From: Tomitella cavernea
GTDB lineage: Bacteria; Actinomycetota; Actinomycetes; Mycobacteriales; Mycobacteriaceae
Direction of reading: 5' to 3'
NCBI RefSeq assembly: GCF_016599145.1
Contig: NZ_JAENKO010000039.1
Coordinates: 1-43,715, forward strand
Length of the DNA: 43,715 nt
A program made the position numbers and the translations under genes. Numbering within the stretch: the stretch's first letter is position 1; the number at the start of each line of letters is the position of its first letter. Positions 17,329 to 25,827 of the stretch are shown one piece after another. The notes beneath the pieces are model-generated. The model had not been told where the DNA came from, ran no database searches, and saw nothing but the letters and a program-made list of their open reading frames with translations.

Positions 17329-17847
17329 TCAGTCCTCCACGCGCAGGCCCGCCACCATCTCGTCCACCCCGTCGAGCATGTCGACGGCGGCCGCCTCGAT
17401 GGTCGCGGTGAGCTGCGCCAGATGCTGTCCCGCCTCGCGTTCGGTGAGCAGATAGACGGTGGTGACGCATACTGTGCGGCCGTCGGCCTCATAGGTGCCG
17501 CGGATGAGTGCCCGCGTGCCCGCCGCCACCGGCTCGACCCGCGCGATCGCCTCGCTCCACCCCGGCATCCGGCGCGCGTCGCCCACCGCGCACTCCATGA
17601 ACCCGGCGGCATCCACGGACCCGACCAGCGTGTTGTCGACCAGCACCGCGTTCGGCGACCAGCCGTCGCGCGAACGATCCACCGCTGCAAGCACCTGACG
17701 TGCGCCGGGCAGCACCTCCGGCCCGAGCACCGTCCACCCCTCGGGCGCCGGCACCGCGGCCGCCGGCAGGGACAGGTCGACGGGACGGAACCCGATGCCC
17801 GCCTCCTCGAGAAATTGCTGAATCGTGGGCGTTCCGTTGTCGCTCAT
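17329..17847 (-). CDS. LpqN/LpqT-family-like protein without signal peptide
   Basis: A 172-residue protein with the layout of the mycobacterial LpqN/LpqT (Mtc28-like) family. It has a short N-terminal helix (TIQQFLEEAGIGFRPV), a PEGWTVLGPEVLP segment, a strand-rich middle with NAVLVDNTLVGSVD, and a C-terminal RTVCVTTVYLL strand followed by a helix. LpqN proteins are exported lipoproteins acting in mycomembrane lipid traffic. This one lacks any signal or lipobox, so it is cytosolic or exported by another route. The start at 17847 was preferred for the GGTGG just upstream; an ATG at 17856 is possible. Family assignment is by pattern only. Confidence 0.6.
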   Translation of the reverse strand: MSDNGTPTIQQFLEEAGIGFRPVDLSLPAAAVPAPEGWTVLGPEVLPGARQVLAAVDRSRDGWSPNAVLVDNTLVGSVDAAGFMECAVGDARRMPGWSEAIARVEPVAAGTRALIRGTYEADGRTVCVTTVYLLTEREAGQHLAQLTATIEAAAVDMLDGVDEMVAGLRVED

Positions 17848-17924
17848 GCCCACCATTGTCCATGCGCCGCCACGCGACGTGCGTGCCGCGTGGCGGGAGG
17901 AACCGTTCCACGCCGCACGGCACT

Positions 17925-17945
17925 AATATACCGTTTAGGCATATT
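17925..17945. promoter_or_regulatory. Inverted repeat before the BVMO gene, likely operator
   Basis: The core ATATACC-GTTTA-GGCATAT is a 7-5-7 inverted repeat with one mismatch, extended by one more A/T pair on each side. It lies 36 bases before the BVMO start in an otherwise GC-rich gap between divergent genes. Two overlapping repeats of the same design lie before the IclR gene (23131-23165), so a shared regulator is likely. Confidence 0.6.
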
Positions 17946-17980
17946 GACTGTGGCGTACGTCTCGAATGCGAGGAACCATC

Positions 17981-19627
17981 ATGACCGGACCGGAAGCTTC
18001 CAGCCCTGCCGCCACGGGCGGTGACACCGACGTGGACGTCGTGATCGTCGGCGCCGGGGTCGCGGGCATGTACGCGGTCCACCGGCTGCGGGGCGACGGA
18101 CTGACCGTGCAGGCCTTCGAGGCAGGGTCCGACGTGGGCGGCACCTGGCACCACAACCGCTACCCCGGGGCGCGCTGCGACGTCGAAAGCGTCGACTACT
18201 CCTATTCCTTCTCCGACGAGCTGCAGCAGGAGTGGGACTGGTCCGAGCGCTACGCCACCCAGCCGGAGATCCTGCGCTACCTGCACCACGTGGCCGACCG
18301 CTTCGACCTGCGGCGCAGCATCGCATTCAACACCCGCGTCACCGCGGCCCACTACGACGAGGCCGCCAACCTGTGGACGGTCACCACCGACGCCGGCACG
18401 ACCATGACCTGCCGGTTCTGCGTGTTCGCCAGCGGCTCGCTGTCCGCCGTCAACTACCCGGACATCCCCGGGCGCACGAGCTTCGCCGGCGCCGTTCTGC
18501 ACACCGCCGCCTGGCCCCACGGGAGCGTCGACCTCACCGGCCGGCGCGTCGGCGTCATCGGCACCGGCTCGTCCGGCATCCAGCTGGTCCCCGAGGTGGC
18601 GCGCGAGGCCGCACACGTGACCGTCTTCCAGCGCACGCCCAACTATTCGATCCCCGCCGCAAACCGGCCCACCGACGACGACGAGCGGCGTGCGCAGAAG
18701 GCCCGCTACGCGGAACGCCGCCGCAAGTCCCGGCTCAGCGGCGGCGGCTCGCCGTTCGTCCCCCACGACAAGAACACGCTCGAGGTCGACGACGCCGAGC
18801 GCGAACGCGTCTACGAGCACTACTGGATGCTCGGGGGCGTGCTGTTCTCCAAGGCTTTCCCCGACCAGATGCGCAACGAGGACGCCAACGCGCTGGCCCG
18901 CGACTTCGCCGAGCGCAAGATCCGCGCCGTCGTCGACGACCAGGCGGTGGCCGACGACCTGATCCCCACCGACCATCCCATCGGCACCAAACGCATCGTC
19001 ACCGACTCCGGCTACTTCCAGTCCTACAACCGCGACAACGTCGACCTGGTGAACCTGCGCCGCACGCCGATCGAGCGCATCACCCCGTCCGGCATCGACA
19101 CCGCGGACGTCGACGGCCGAACCACCGCGCACGACCTGGACTTACTCGTCTTCGCCACCGGATTCGACGCGGTCACCGGCGCCATGGACCGCATCGACGT
19201 CCGCGGCCGCGGCGGCCGTACCATCCACGACGCGTGGGCCGACGGGGTGCAGAGCTACCTGGGACTGCAGGTGGCAGGATTCCCGAACCTGTTCACCGTC
19301 AACGGACCCGGCAGCCCGGGAGTGCTCGCCAACATGGTGCTCACCTCCGAGGACCACGTCGACTGGATCGCCGGCACCATCGAGCATCTACGCAGCCGTG
19401 GCCTGGAATCGATCGAACCGGACGCGGAAGCCGAGCAGGCGTGGATGCAGCGGTGCGGACAGCTGGCCGCGCAGACGCTGTTCCCCCGCGCGAACTCCTG
19501 GTACATGGGCGCCAACATCCCCGGCAAGCCACGGGTGTTCATGCTCTACAGCGCCGGGTTCGGCAAGTACCGCGAGGAGCTGGCCGAACTCACCGACGCC
19601 GGCTACAAGGGGTTCCAGCTCAGGTGA
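17981..19627 (+). CDS. Type I Baeyer-Villiger monooxygenase (PAMO/steroid monooxygenase clade)
   Basis: A 548-residue FAD- and NADPH-dependent enzyme that inserts oxygen next to a ketone to make an ester or lactone. The FAD-binding GAGVAG is at 24-29, the BVMO fingerprint FAGAVLHTAAWP at 168-179 and the NADPH-binding GTGSSG at 194-199. The C-terminal SWYMGANIPGKPRVFMLY closely resembles the same stretch in phenylacetone and steroid monooxygenases. The ATG at 17981 has GAGGA 6 bases upstream; an ATG at 17966 in frame lacks one. It is preceded by the inverted repeat at 17925-17945 and converges with the amidase gene, overlapping it by 8 bases. A cyclic or steroid ketone is the likely substrate class. 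Confidence 0.93.
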   Translation: MTGPEASSPAATGGDTDVDVVIVGAGVAGMYAVHRLRGDGLTVQAFEAGSDVGGTWHHNRYPGARCDVESVDYSYSFSDELQQEWDWSERYATQPEILRYLHHVADRFDLRRSIAFNTRVTAAHYDEAANLWTVTTDAGTTMTCRFCVFASGSLSAVNYPDIPGRTSFAGAVLHTAAWPHGSVDLTGRRVGVIGTGSSGIQLVPEVAREAAHVTVFQRTPNYSIPAANRPTDDDERRAQKARYAERRRKSRLSGGGSPFVPHDKNTLEVDDAERERVYEHYWMLGGVLFSKAFPDQMRNEDANALARDFAERKIRAVVDDQAVADDLIPTDHPIGTKRIVTDSGYFQSYNRDNVDLVNLRRTPIERITPSGIDTADVDGRTTAHDLDLLVFATGFDAVTGAMDRIDVRGRGGRTIHDAWADGVQSYLGLQVAGFPNLFTVNGPGSPGVLANMVLTSEDHVDWIAGTIEHLRSRGLESIEPDAEAEQAWMQRCGQLAAQTLFPRANSWYMGANIPGKPRVFMLYSAGFGKYREELAELTDAGYKGFQLR

Positions 19628-20645
19628 GCGGCGCGGCGGATTCGCCCATCTTCTCCAGCAGCGCGAAGGACAGGAAGGTCATAGGCCCCTTGTCCTCGAA
19701 ACGCCCGCTGACGTTTCCGGCGAGCCCGCCCTGCACCGCCAGCTCCCCCATCAGGTCGAGTTTGAGCTGCGGGCTCCCCGCGGAGAAGTCGAGCTCGTCC
19801 AGGTCGGTCCACACGATGTTCGGCCGGGTGGTCGATTCGTAGACGTACCGACGGTTCGTCAGGTCGGTGACGGTCTGCCAGATCGTTTGCGACGCATCCG
19901 GTTTGCCGGGATCCGGAATGCGGAATGGCTGCGCAGCATTGCGGATCACGCTGAACATCGCGGCGATCGACTCCAGCTGATCCTTCGGACGGTCGAGACG
20001 CCCTACGTAGTAGGTCGCCCGCGCGAAGCGGTCCTGCGCGTCCGTCGACCCCGGCAGCGGCGCGTCACCGCCGAGGCCAGCGAATCGCTGTACCAGTTCC
20101 AGCTGACGCTCGTATGTGGGAGAATTGGTCATCACTCGGTATTCAGGACTGTGGTAGATCCGCGGATGGCCTTCCACATACTCGATGATCGCGGAATCGC
20201 CGGTCTCATCGTCGAGCGCCACATGGATAGCGGGAGGCCTACCGCCCGTCGGATCCGGCATCTGCACCACTTGGACGTCGTTGCCCTCCACCCAGGCGAC
20301 CGCGTCGGCCACGGTGGCGAAATTATCGAGGAAATACTGCAGCCAGATCGCCTGCGACAATTGCGTGCGGAATTCATCCCGAATACCGTAATCGGATTCC
20401 GCCAGCCACAGCACGTGTCCCGCAAGGCCCGCCTCGTTGAGGCCGTCCACGGAGATCATGTCGAACGCAGCAGCGATCACGCTCCCGTACTTCGCAGTCC
20501 ACTGCAGACGTCCCTCGACGCCGTCGTCGCGGTGCACTCCGCGTGGCAATTTCCACAGATTCGTCATCAAATCCTTATGGAAGTCCATATTGCGACCGAC
20601 GACCACGGCGCCGTTCGCCTCAGACCACATGACACGCGTGCACAT
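19620..20645 (-). CDS. Choloylglycine hydrolase / penicillin V acylase-family amidase
   Basis: A 341-residue N-terminal-nucleophile hydrolase of the linear amide C-N hydrolase family. Removal of Met exposes Cys2 as nucleophile (M-C-T-R). The family's Arg18 and Asp21 occur in GRNMDFH, an Asn in NEAGLAGHVLW near 71, and another in TNSPTYERQ near 184. Relatives cleave conjugated bile acids, penicillin V or N-acyl homoserine lactones; which one cannot be decided. No signal peptide is seen. It is monocistronic and divergent from the amidohydrolase gene across a 389-base gap. The neighbouring steroid-type enzymes make a bile-acid-like or acyl-amide substrate possible. Confidence 0.88.
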   Translation of the reverse strand: MCTRVMWSEANGAVVVGRNMDFHKDLMTNLWKLPRGVHRDDGVEGRLQWTAKYGSVIAAAFDMISVDGLNEAGLAGHVLWLAESDYGIRDEFRTQLSQAIWLQYFLDNFATVADAVAWVEGNDVQVVQMPDPTGGRPPAIHVALDDETGDSAIIEYVEGHPRIYHSPEYRVMTNSPTYERQLELVQRFAGLGGDAPLPGSTDAQDRFARATYYVGRLDRPKDQLESIAAMFSVIRNAAQPFRIPDPGKPDASQTIWQTVTDLTNRRYVYESTTRPNIVWTDLDELDFSAGSPQLKLDLMGELAVQGGLAGNVSGRFEDKGPMTFLSFALLEKMGESAAPLT

Positions 20646-21034
20646 ACGCTCCCCACCAATACCGGTCGATGGACATCCTCGACAACGACGTCGTCGCCAT
20701 CCGCCCGGATCCTAAGCCGCCTTCGGCAACCGCGTCCCGGTTTCCGCGGCCTGCCCGACCGATCATGCCGGATTCCCCGAGAACTGCCACGACCTGCGCC
20801 GCCGGTGTTAGCGTGTGCCTCAACGCCGGGTCACCGGGCTCGCATCCGCCGCCAGGCAGCATGCCGAAGGGGGATTTTCACCTGGCATCGAGAACGTGCA
20901 CGGACAGCATCTCCCGCACATTCTCGGACACTCACCCACCCGCGGCGGAGTGTGGATTCATTCGAGCCACGAGCACTGCCGCAGCACACCCGGATCACTC
21001 GCACAAGACAATCAGACAGGGAAAAGGGGTCCAG
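20646..21034. other. 389-base divergent gap between amidase and amidohydrolase genes
   Basis: No gene is supported here. Both flanking genes start from this gap, so it should hold two promoters. A small palindrome ACGACGTCGT lies at 20685-20694. The ribosome site AGGGAAAAGGGG (about 21018-21029) serves the amidohydrolase. No RNA gene or operator copy of the neighbouring repeats was recognised. Confidence 0.5.
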
Positions 21035-22267
21035 ATGATCGTTCTGCACAACGCTCGCCTCATCGACGGCAACGGCGGCGAGCCCGTGCCCGACGCCACG
21101 GTGCAGATCGCCGACGGCACGATCGCCTATGCGGGCCCCTCGTCGGGGGCTCCGGCGGTCGGGGACGACCACGCCCCGGTGACGGTGGACCTGCAGGGCA
21201 ACACCGTCTGCCCGGGATTCTTCGACGTCCACGTGCACATGTCGCTGCCGGGCACCAAGGGATCGCCGATCATGGCGGCCATGGTGCCGCCGTCGTACCG
21301 CTACTTCCAGCTCATCGACCGCCTCAAGGCCACGGTGGAGGCCGGCGTCACCACCGTGCGCGACCTCATGGGCGTGGATGTCGGCGTGCGGGACGCCGTG
21401 GCGCACGGGCTGATCGAGGGCCCGCGTCTGCTCGTGGCGGACAGGATGCTCAGCCAGACCGGCGGACACGCGGATTTCCACGCGCCGTCCGGCGTCGACG
21501 GCACCGGGATCATCGGCGGCAGCCTCGTCGACACCCCCGACGAGGCGCGCCTGCGGGCGCGCGAGCTGCTGCGCGAGGGCGTCGACGTCATCAAGGTCGC
21601 CTCCAGCGGCGGCGTCAGCTCACCCAGCGACGACCCGGACTGGCTGGGTGCCCGCGAGGAGCTCGTCGCCGCGCTGGTCGAGGAGGCCGCCAACTACGGC
21701 GGCCGTCCGGTGGCCGCGCACGCGATCGGGCTGGCGGGCATCACCGCCGCGGTCAAGGCCGGGGTGCGCAGCATCGAGCACGGCTACGCGCTGACGGACG
21801 AGCTGCGCAAGGAGATGGTCGAGCGCGGCCAGTTCCTGGTGCCGACGCTGCTGGAGACCCTCCACCCGGATACCGCCACGCCTCAGGCCGTCGCCAAGAG
21901 CACCAAGTGGCACGAGATCGCGCAGGCCTCGATCCGCGCCTCAGTGGAGGCGGGCATCAAGATCGCCGTCGGCACAGACGCGGGTCTGGTGCCGGACCAC
22001 GGCACCAACCTGCAGGAGATCGGGCTGCTGGTGAAGCACGGCGGCATGACCCCGATGCAGGCGATCGTCGCCGGCACCCGCACGTCGGCCGAACTGTGCG
22101 GCGTCGACGGCACGCTCGGCACCCTCGAGGCCGGCAAGACCGCCGACGTCGTCGTGGTGAAGGGCGACCCGAGCATCGACGCCGACCTGGTCGGCGACAA
22201 CGAGAACATCCTGCTGGTACTCAAGGAGGGCAAGGCCAAGAGCAACCGCGGCGGGTTCATGGTGTGA
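21035..22267 (+). CDS. Metal-dependent amidohydrolase (imidazolonepropionase/prolidase-like)
   Basis: A 410-residue amidohydrolase-superfamily enzyme of about the normal length. The metal ligands of the TIM barrel can be followed: HVH in FFDVHVHM, a Lys in DVIKVASSGG that could be the carbamylated bridging ligand, His in AAHAIG, His in SIEHGYAL and Asp in VGTDAG. The C-terminal EAGKTADVVVVKGDP strand closes the small beta-sandwich. Related enzymes hydrolyse cyclic amides, lactams, lactones and Xaa-Pro dipeptides. It is followed convergently by IclR after 13 bases and faces the amidase gene. In this island it might open a cyclic product; this is inference. Confidence 0.9.
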   Translation: MIVLHNARLIDGNGGEPVPDATVQIADGTIAYAGPSSGAPAVGDDHAPVTVDLQGNTVCPGFFDVHVHMSLPGTKGSPIMAAMVPPSYRYFQLIDRLKATVEAGVTTVRDLMGVDVGVRDAVAHGLIEGPRLLVADRMLSQTGGHADFHAPSGVDGTGIIGGSLVDTPDEARLRARELLREGVDVIKVASSGGVSSPSDDPDWLGAREELVAALVEEAANYGGRPVAAHAIGLAGITAAVKAGVRSIEHGYALTDELRKEMVERGQFLVPTLLETLHPDTATPQAVAKSTKWHEIAQASIRASVEAGIKIAVGTDAGLVPDHGTNLQEIGLLVKHGGMTPMQAIVAGTRTSAELCGVDGTLGTLEAGKTADVVVVKGDPSIDADLVGDNENILLVLKEGKAKSNRGGFMV

Positions 22268-22280
22268 ATCGCGCCGCGCG

Positions 22281-23078
22281 CTACGCACTCATACGGGCGT
22301 GATTCGGGGCGGTCACGCCGCCCAGTGCGCGCGAGATCGTTCCGGCGGCGATGCGCAGCGGCGAGATCACCCGCGGATCCAGGCGGGCATGCCGGTTGGG
22401 GGCGCACAGCGAGAGCGCCGCGGTCGCCTCGCCGATGCGCCCGATCGGCGCGGCCACGCAGCTGTAGCCGTGCGGCGCCGACGACGCGACGCGCGCGACC
22501 CCTTCCCGCACGATCCGCGCATCCGCGGCGGGGTCCATGCGCGGGTCCCCGCGCCCGGCCAGCAGCACCGCGCCGAGGGCGGTGCCGACGGCCGGCCGTC
22601 GCCCGCCGACCTGCGTGGGCACCGCCTGCACCAGCCGGCCGCCGATCTTGTCGAGGTAGAGGATGTCGTCCCCGCCCGGCCCCTCGATCATCCCCAGATG
22701 CACGACAAGCCGGGTGGCCGCGTGCAGCTCGTACATCACCGGCAGCGCGGTGGCGTGCAGCTCGTCCTGGTTGACGGCGAGCGCACCGAGCTCCAGCAGG
22801 CGGAGTCCCAGGCGGTAGCGGCGGCCGGAGCGGTGCATCCACCGCATGCGCACCAGCTGCTCCAGCATGCGATGCACCGACGAGCGCGGCAGCTCGCTGC
22901 GGCGCACGACGTCGGCCAAGGTGAGCCCGGACGCCGCCTCGCCTCCCTCGAACACGTCGAGGACCACCGAGACGCGCTCGAGCAGCGCCGTGGGGGTGTC
23001 GCCGCGCCGGGCACCGCCGCCCGGGCGGGCAACCTCCGGACGATCCTGCAAGGACACATCTGTCCTGAGGTCTGTCAT
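22281..23078 (-). CDS. IclR-family transcriptional regulator 1
   Basis: A 265-residue IclR regulator. The winged helix is at about 35-95 (LTLADVVRRSELPRSSVHRMLEQL); the effector domain follows with DKIGGRLVQAVPTQVGGRRPAVGTALGAVLLA and PHGYSCVAAPI. The start at 23078 has GGGAG 6-7 bases upstream; a longer frame to 23189 would run through the operator-like repeats and was rejected. Two overlapping ATAT.CC-N5-GG.ATAT repeats lie 53-87 bases upstream, suggesting autoregulation, and the same design precedes the BVMO gene. It probably controls the adjacent catabolic genes; the effector is unknown. Confidence 0.9.
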   Translation of the reverse strand: MTDLRTDVSLQDRPEVARPGGGARRGDTPTALLERVSVVLDVFEGGEAASGLTLADVVRRSELPRSSVHRMLEQLVRMRWMHRSGRRYRLGLRLLELGALAVNQDELHATALPVMYELHAATRLVVHLGMIEGPGGDDILYLDKIGGRLVQAVPTQVGGRRPAVGTALGAVLLAGRGDPRMDPAADARIVREGVARVASSAPHGYSCVAAPIGRIGEATAALSLCAPNRHARLDPRVISPLRIAAGTISRALGGVTAPNHARMSA

Positions 23079-23130
23079 CGCATCTCCCGAGTCTCGACGG
23101 CGGCTCGCGGTCCACCGACATCCGCAAGCG

Positions 23131-23165
23131 ATATTCCTGATCGGTATATGCCTAACAGTAATATA
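23131..23165. promoter_or_regulatory. Two overlapping inverted repeats before IclR gene
   Basis: ATATTCC-TGATC-GGTATAT (23131-23149) overlaps ATATGCC-TAACA-GTAATAT (23146-23164). Both keep the 7-5-7 layout of the repeat at 17925-17945. Their position between the PadR stop and the IclR start, in a short AT-rich island, fits operators of the IclR gene. Confidence 0.6.
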
Positions 23166-23216
23166 AAACTCGGTCGATGTGTAGCCCACCTCACATGCGG
23201 CGCGGCGACAGTCCGC

Positions 23217-23885
23217 TCAGTCCCTGCTCTTCCAGCGCCCCGGATCGAGCGGGATCGGCAGGCCGGTGCCCTCCTGCTTGGCGGCCGAATCGAAGCGGGC
23301 GCCGGCGACGTCGATCTGCCCGAGGAGCTCCTGCGCCAATGCGATCTCGCTGTCGTAGTGCCGACGCGACCACTCCATGACGATCCGCGTGTATGCCCAC
23401 GACGGCTCCCGCCGCGCGTTCTGCGCCCGTTCGGCCGCCCCATCGCGCAGTGCGGTCATCTGCGCGATGTGCTCGCGCACCATCTCCTTGAGTTGCGCCG
23501 GGTCGCTCAGATGCCCCAGCCACAAGTGCAGCATCGTCGGGTGCTTCAACACCGGTCGGTCCACCTCGGACTCGCGAGCCCACCGCCGCAACGCTGCAAG
23601 ACCCGCCGGAGTGATCGAGTACACCCGACGGTTCCGTGCCCCGCCGCCGCCGTCGCCCGACTCGACGAAACCGTGCTTCTCGAGGCGCTTGAGCTCGGAA
23701 TACACCTGACTGAACGACGGCGACCAGTAGAAGTAGTTGAGCGACCAGTCCGCCCAGGTCTTGATATCGTAGCCGGAGAGCCCCTCGCCGAAGGACAACG
23801 TCCCGAGCACCGCCCAGGCCGTCGCCGGCATCGACAGCAGCGCTTCTTCGGAAGACTCGGACGGCACATCGGCAGAGGCGGACAC
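23217..23885 (-). CDS. PadR-family transcriptional regulator
   Basis: A 222-residue PadR regulator. The winged helix occupies about residues 18-100: AWAVLGTLSFGEGLSGYDIKTW, then FYWSPSFSQVYSELKRLEKHGFV and the wing RRVYSITPAGLAALRRW. The C-terminal half is a long helical dimerisation domain (Vir-type PadR, subfamily 1). It is divergent from kstD; an 18-bp palindrome in the shared gap is the likely operator. PadR proteins usually repress detoxification or catabolic genes until a small phenolic or lipophilic ligand binds. Confidence 0.9.
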   Translation of the reverse strand: MSASADVPSESSEEALLSMPATAWAVLGTLSFGEGLSGYDIKTWADWSLNYFYWSPSFSQVYSELKRLEKHGFVESGDGGGGARNRRVYSITPAGLAALRRWARESEVDRPVLKHPTMLHLWLGHLSDPAQLKEMVREHIAQMTALRDGAAERAQNARREPSWAYTRIVMEWSRRHYDSEIALAQELLGQIDVAGARFDSAAKQEGTGLPIPLDPGRWKSRD

Positions 23886-23943
23886 GGGTGAACGCTAGCA
23901 GCACGTACCCGATATCCGGGGCCGACGACGGCGCTATGCCGCC

Positions 23944-23961
23944 ACATGGGAGCTCCGATGT
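23944..23961. promoter_or_regulatory. 18-bp palindrome between padR-type gene and kstD
   Basis: ACATGGGAGCTCCGATGT is palindromic except for one pair: arms ACAT and ATGT flank GGAGCTCC. PadR operators are commonly built on ATGT/ACAT half-sites, so a PadR site controlling both divergent genes is likely. Confidence 0.6.
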
Positions 23962-24054
23962 CGGCTTCCGGTGTGCGGGTCTACCGTGACGCCCACATAC
24001 CTGTGCACACTGTCACCGCGCCGCCGAGAAGCGCCGGCGCCGAAAGAGGACTTC

Positions 24055-25758
24055 ATGGCAACATCAGCACGCGCCGCCCTTCCCCCTGTCCCCGCGAAGG
24101 ACATCACCGTCGATCTGCTGGTGATCGGCTCCGGCACCGGCATGGCCGCCGCCTTGACGGCGCACGAGGAGGGCCTCTCGACGCTGGTAGTGGAGAAGTC
24201 CCCGTACGTGGGCGGGTCCACGGCCCGGTCCGGCGGGGCCTTCTGGGTGCCCGACAACCCGATCCTGCGCAAGGCAGGCGCGGGCGATTCCCTCGATCGC
24301 GCCGAAGAGTACGTGCACGCCGTCGTCGACGGCACTGCGCCCGCGGAGCGCGGCCAGTCGTTCCTCGACCACGGCACGGCGGCGGTCGAGATGCTGCAGC
24401 GGACCACTCCGCTCAACCTGTTCTGGTCCAAAGGCTACTCGGATTACCACCCCGAGCAGCCGGGCGGCAACGCCGCGGGTCGCACCTGCGAGAGCCGGCC
24501 GTTCGACGCCTCAATGCTGCGCGATGAGCGCCCGCGGCTGCGCCCCGGCATGATGGAGTCGGCGCTGCCGATGCCCATCACCGGCGTCGACTACCGGTGG
24601 ATGAACCTGATGGTGCGCAAGCCTGGCAAGGCGTTCCCCCGCATCTTCAAGCGCCTGTCGCAGGGAGTGGGCGGCAAGGCGCTCAAGCGTGAATACATGG
24701 CCGGCGGCCAGGCGCTGGCCGCCGGCCTGTTCGCCGGCGTGCTGCGCGCAGGGATACCCGTGTGGACTGAGACGTCGCTGGTGAAGCTCGTCGAGGAGGA
24801 CGGCCGCATCACCGGTGCCGTCGTCGAGCAGGACGGTTCCGAGTACACGGTCACCACGCGCCGGGGCGTGGTGCTGGCCGCCGGCGGGTTCGACCACGAC
24901 ATGGCGATGCGCCACAAGTTCCAGTCGGAGCGGCTGCGCGACAACGAGTCGATGGGCGCCGAGGGCAACACGGGCGACGCCATCCGCGCCGCGCAGGACG
25001 TAGGCGCGGGGATCGGGCTGATGGACCAGGCCTGGTGGTTCCCGGCCGTGGCGCCCGCCCGCAGCGGAAACCCGCCCATGGTGATGCTGGCCGAGCGCGC
25101 CCTCCCCGGCTCGTTCATCGTGGACCAGACCGGTCGCCGGTTCACCAACGAGGCCAAGGATTACATGTCCTTCGGTCAGACGGTGCTGCAGCGCGAGCGC
25201 GAAGGCGACCCCATCGAGTCGATGTGGATCATCTTCGACCAGAAGTATCGCAACAGCTACGTCTTCGCCGGGATGCTCTTCCCCCGCATGGCGATCCCCG
25301 AGTCCTGGTACAAGGCGGGCACCGCGCACCGGGCCGAGAGCCCCGGGGCACTCGCCGATTCGGTGGGCCTGCCGCGGGAGGCGTTCACCGAGGCGTTCGA
25401 GCGCCACAACGTCTCGGCCGCTGCCGGCAGCGACGAGGACTTCGGTCGCGGCCGCAGCGCCTACGACCGCTACTACGGCGACCCCACGGTCTCCCCCAAC
25501 CCCAACCTGCGCCCCCTGGACCATGGCCCCTTCTACGCGGTGAAGATGACGCTGAGCGACCTCGGCACCTGCGGTGGCGTGCTCGCCGACGACAAGGGCC
25601 GGGCGCTGCGCGAGGACGGCACCACCATCGACGGGCTCTACGCCATCGGCAACACCGCCGCCAACGCGTTCGGCCACTCGTACCCGGGCGCGGGCGCGAC
25701 GATCGGCCAGGGCATCGTCTACGGCTACATCGCGGCGCGCGACGCGGCCGGGAAGTAG
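24055..25758 (+). CDS. kstD: 3-Oxosteroid 1-dehydrogenase (KstD family)
   Basis: A 567-residue FAD enzyme of the KstD family, which introduces the C1-C2 double bond into 3-ketosteroids. FAD-binding GSGTGMAAA is at about 26-34, followed by EKSPYVGGSTARSGGAFWVP. The substrate-side segments NLFWSKGYSDYHPEQPGG, RSAYDRYYGDPTVSPNPNL and DLGTCGG match the family closely, and GHSYPGAGATIG near the C-terminus ends the FAD domain. The start at 24055 is set by AAAGAGGA 4-5 bases upstream. It is monocistronic, ends at a strong bidirectional hairpin and is divergent from the PadR gene. Substrate range among steroid-like ketones is not fixed by sequence. Confidence 0.9.
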   Translation: MATSARAALPPVPAKDITVDLLVIGSGTGMAAALTAHEEGLSTLVVEKSPYVGGSTARSGGAFWVPDNPILRKAGAGDSLDRAEEYVHAVVDGTAPAERGQSFLDHGTAAVEMLQRTTPLNLFWSKGYSDYHPEQPGGNAAGRTCESRPFDASMLRDERPRLRPGMMESALPMPITGVDYRWMNLMVRKPGKAFPRIFKRLSQGVGGKALKREYMAGGQALAAGLFAGVLRAGIPVWTETSLVKLVEEDGRITGAVVEQDGSEYTVTTRRGVVLAAGGFDHDMAMRHKFQSERLRDNESMGAEGNTGDAIRAAQDVGAGIGLMDQAWWFPAVAPARSGNPPMVMLAERALPGSFIVDQTGRRFTNEAKDYMSFGQTVLQREREGDPIESMWIIFDQKYRNSYVFAGMLFPRMAIPESWYKAGTAHRAESPGALADSVGLPREAFTEAFERHNVSAAAGSDEDFGRGRSAYDRYYGDPTVSPNPNLRPLDHGPFYAVKMTLSDLGTCGGVLADDKGRALREDGTTIDGLYAIGNTAANAFGHSYPGAGATIGQGIVYGYIAARDAAGK

Positions 25759-25772
25759 CACGCCACGAGCAC

Positions 25773-25806
25773 GGGGGCCGGGCGGATCGTGATCCGTCCG
25801 GCCCCC
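25773..25806. terminator. Bidirectional terminator hairpin
   Basis: GGGGGCCGGGCGGATC and GATCCGTCCGGCCCCC pair over 16 bp with one G-U pair and a two-base spacer. It lies between the convergent kstD and SDR genes, so it can stop both transcripts. Confidence 0.85.
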
Positions 25807-25827
25807 GCGCTCGTATCGGCACGGCCG

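Noticed and set aside
20620-20862. A small minus-strand reading frame in the amidase-amidohydrolase gap
   Set aside because: No ribosome site, overlaps the amidase start and has no recognisable pattern.
23079-23189. Longer N-terminus for IclR 1
   Set aside because: It would translate the operator-like repeats; the ATG at 23078 has a ribosome site and gives normal IclR length.
23886-24054. KstR-type operator (AAC..GTT core) before kstD
   Set aside because: No matching core seen by eye in this gap or before kshA; a matrix search would settle it.
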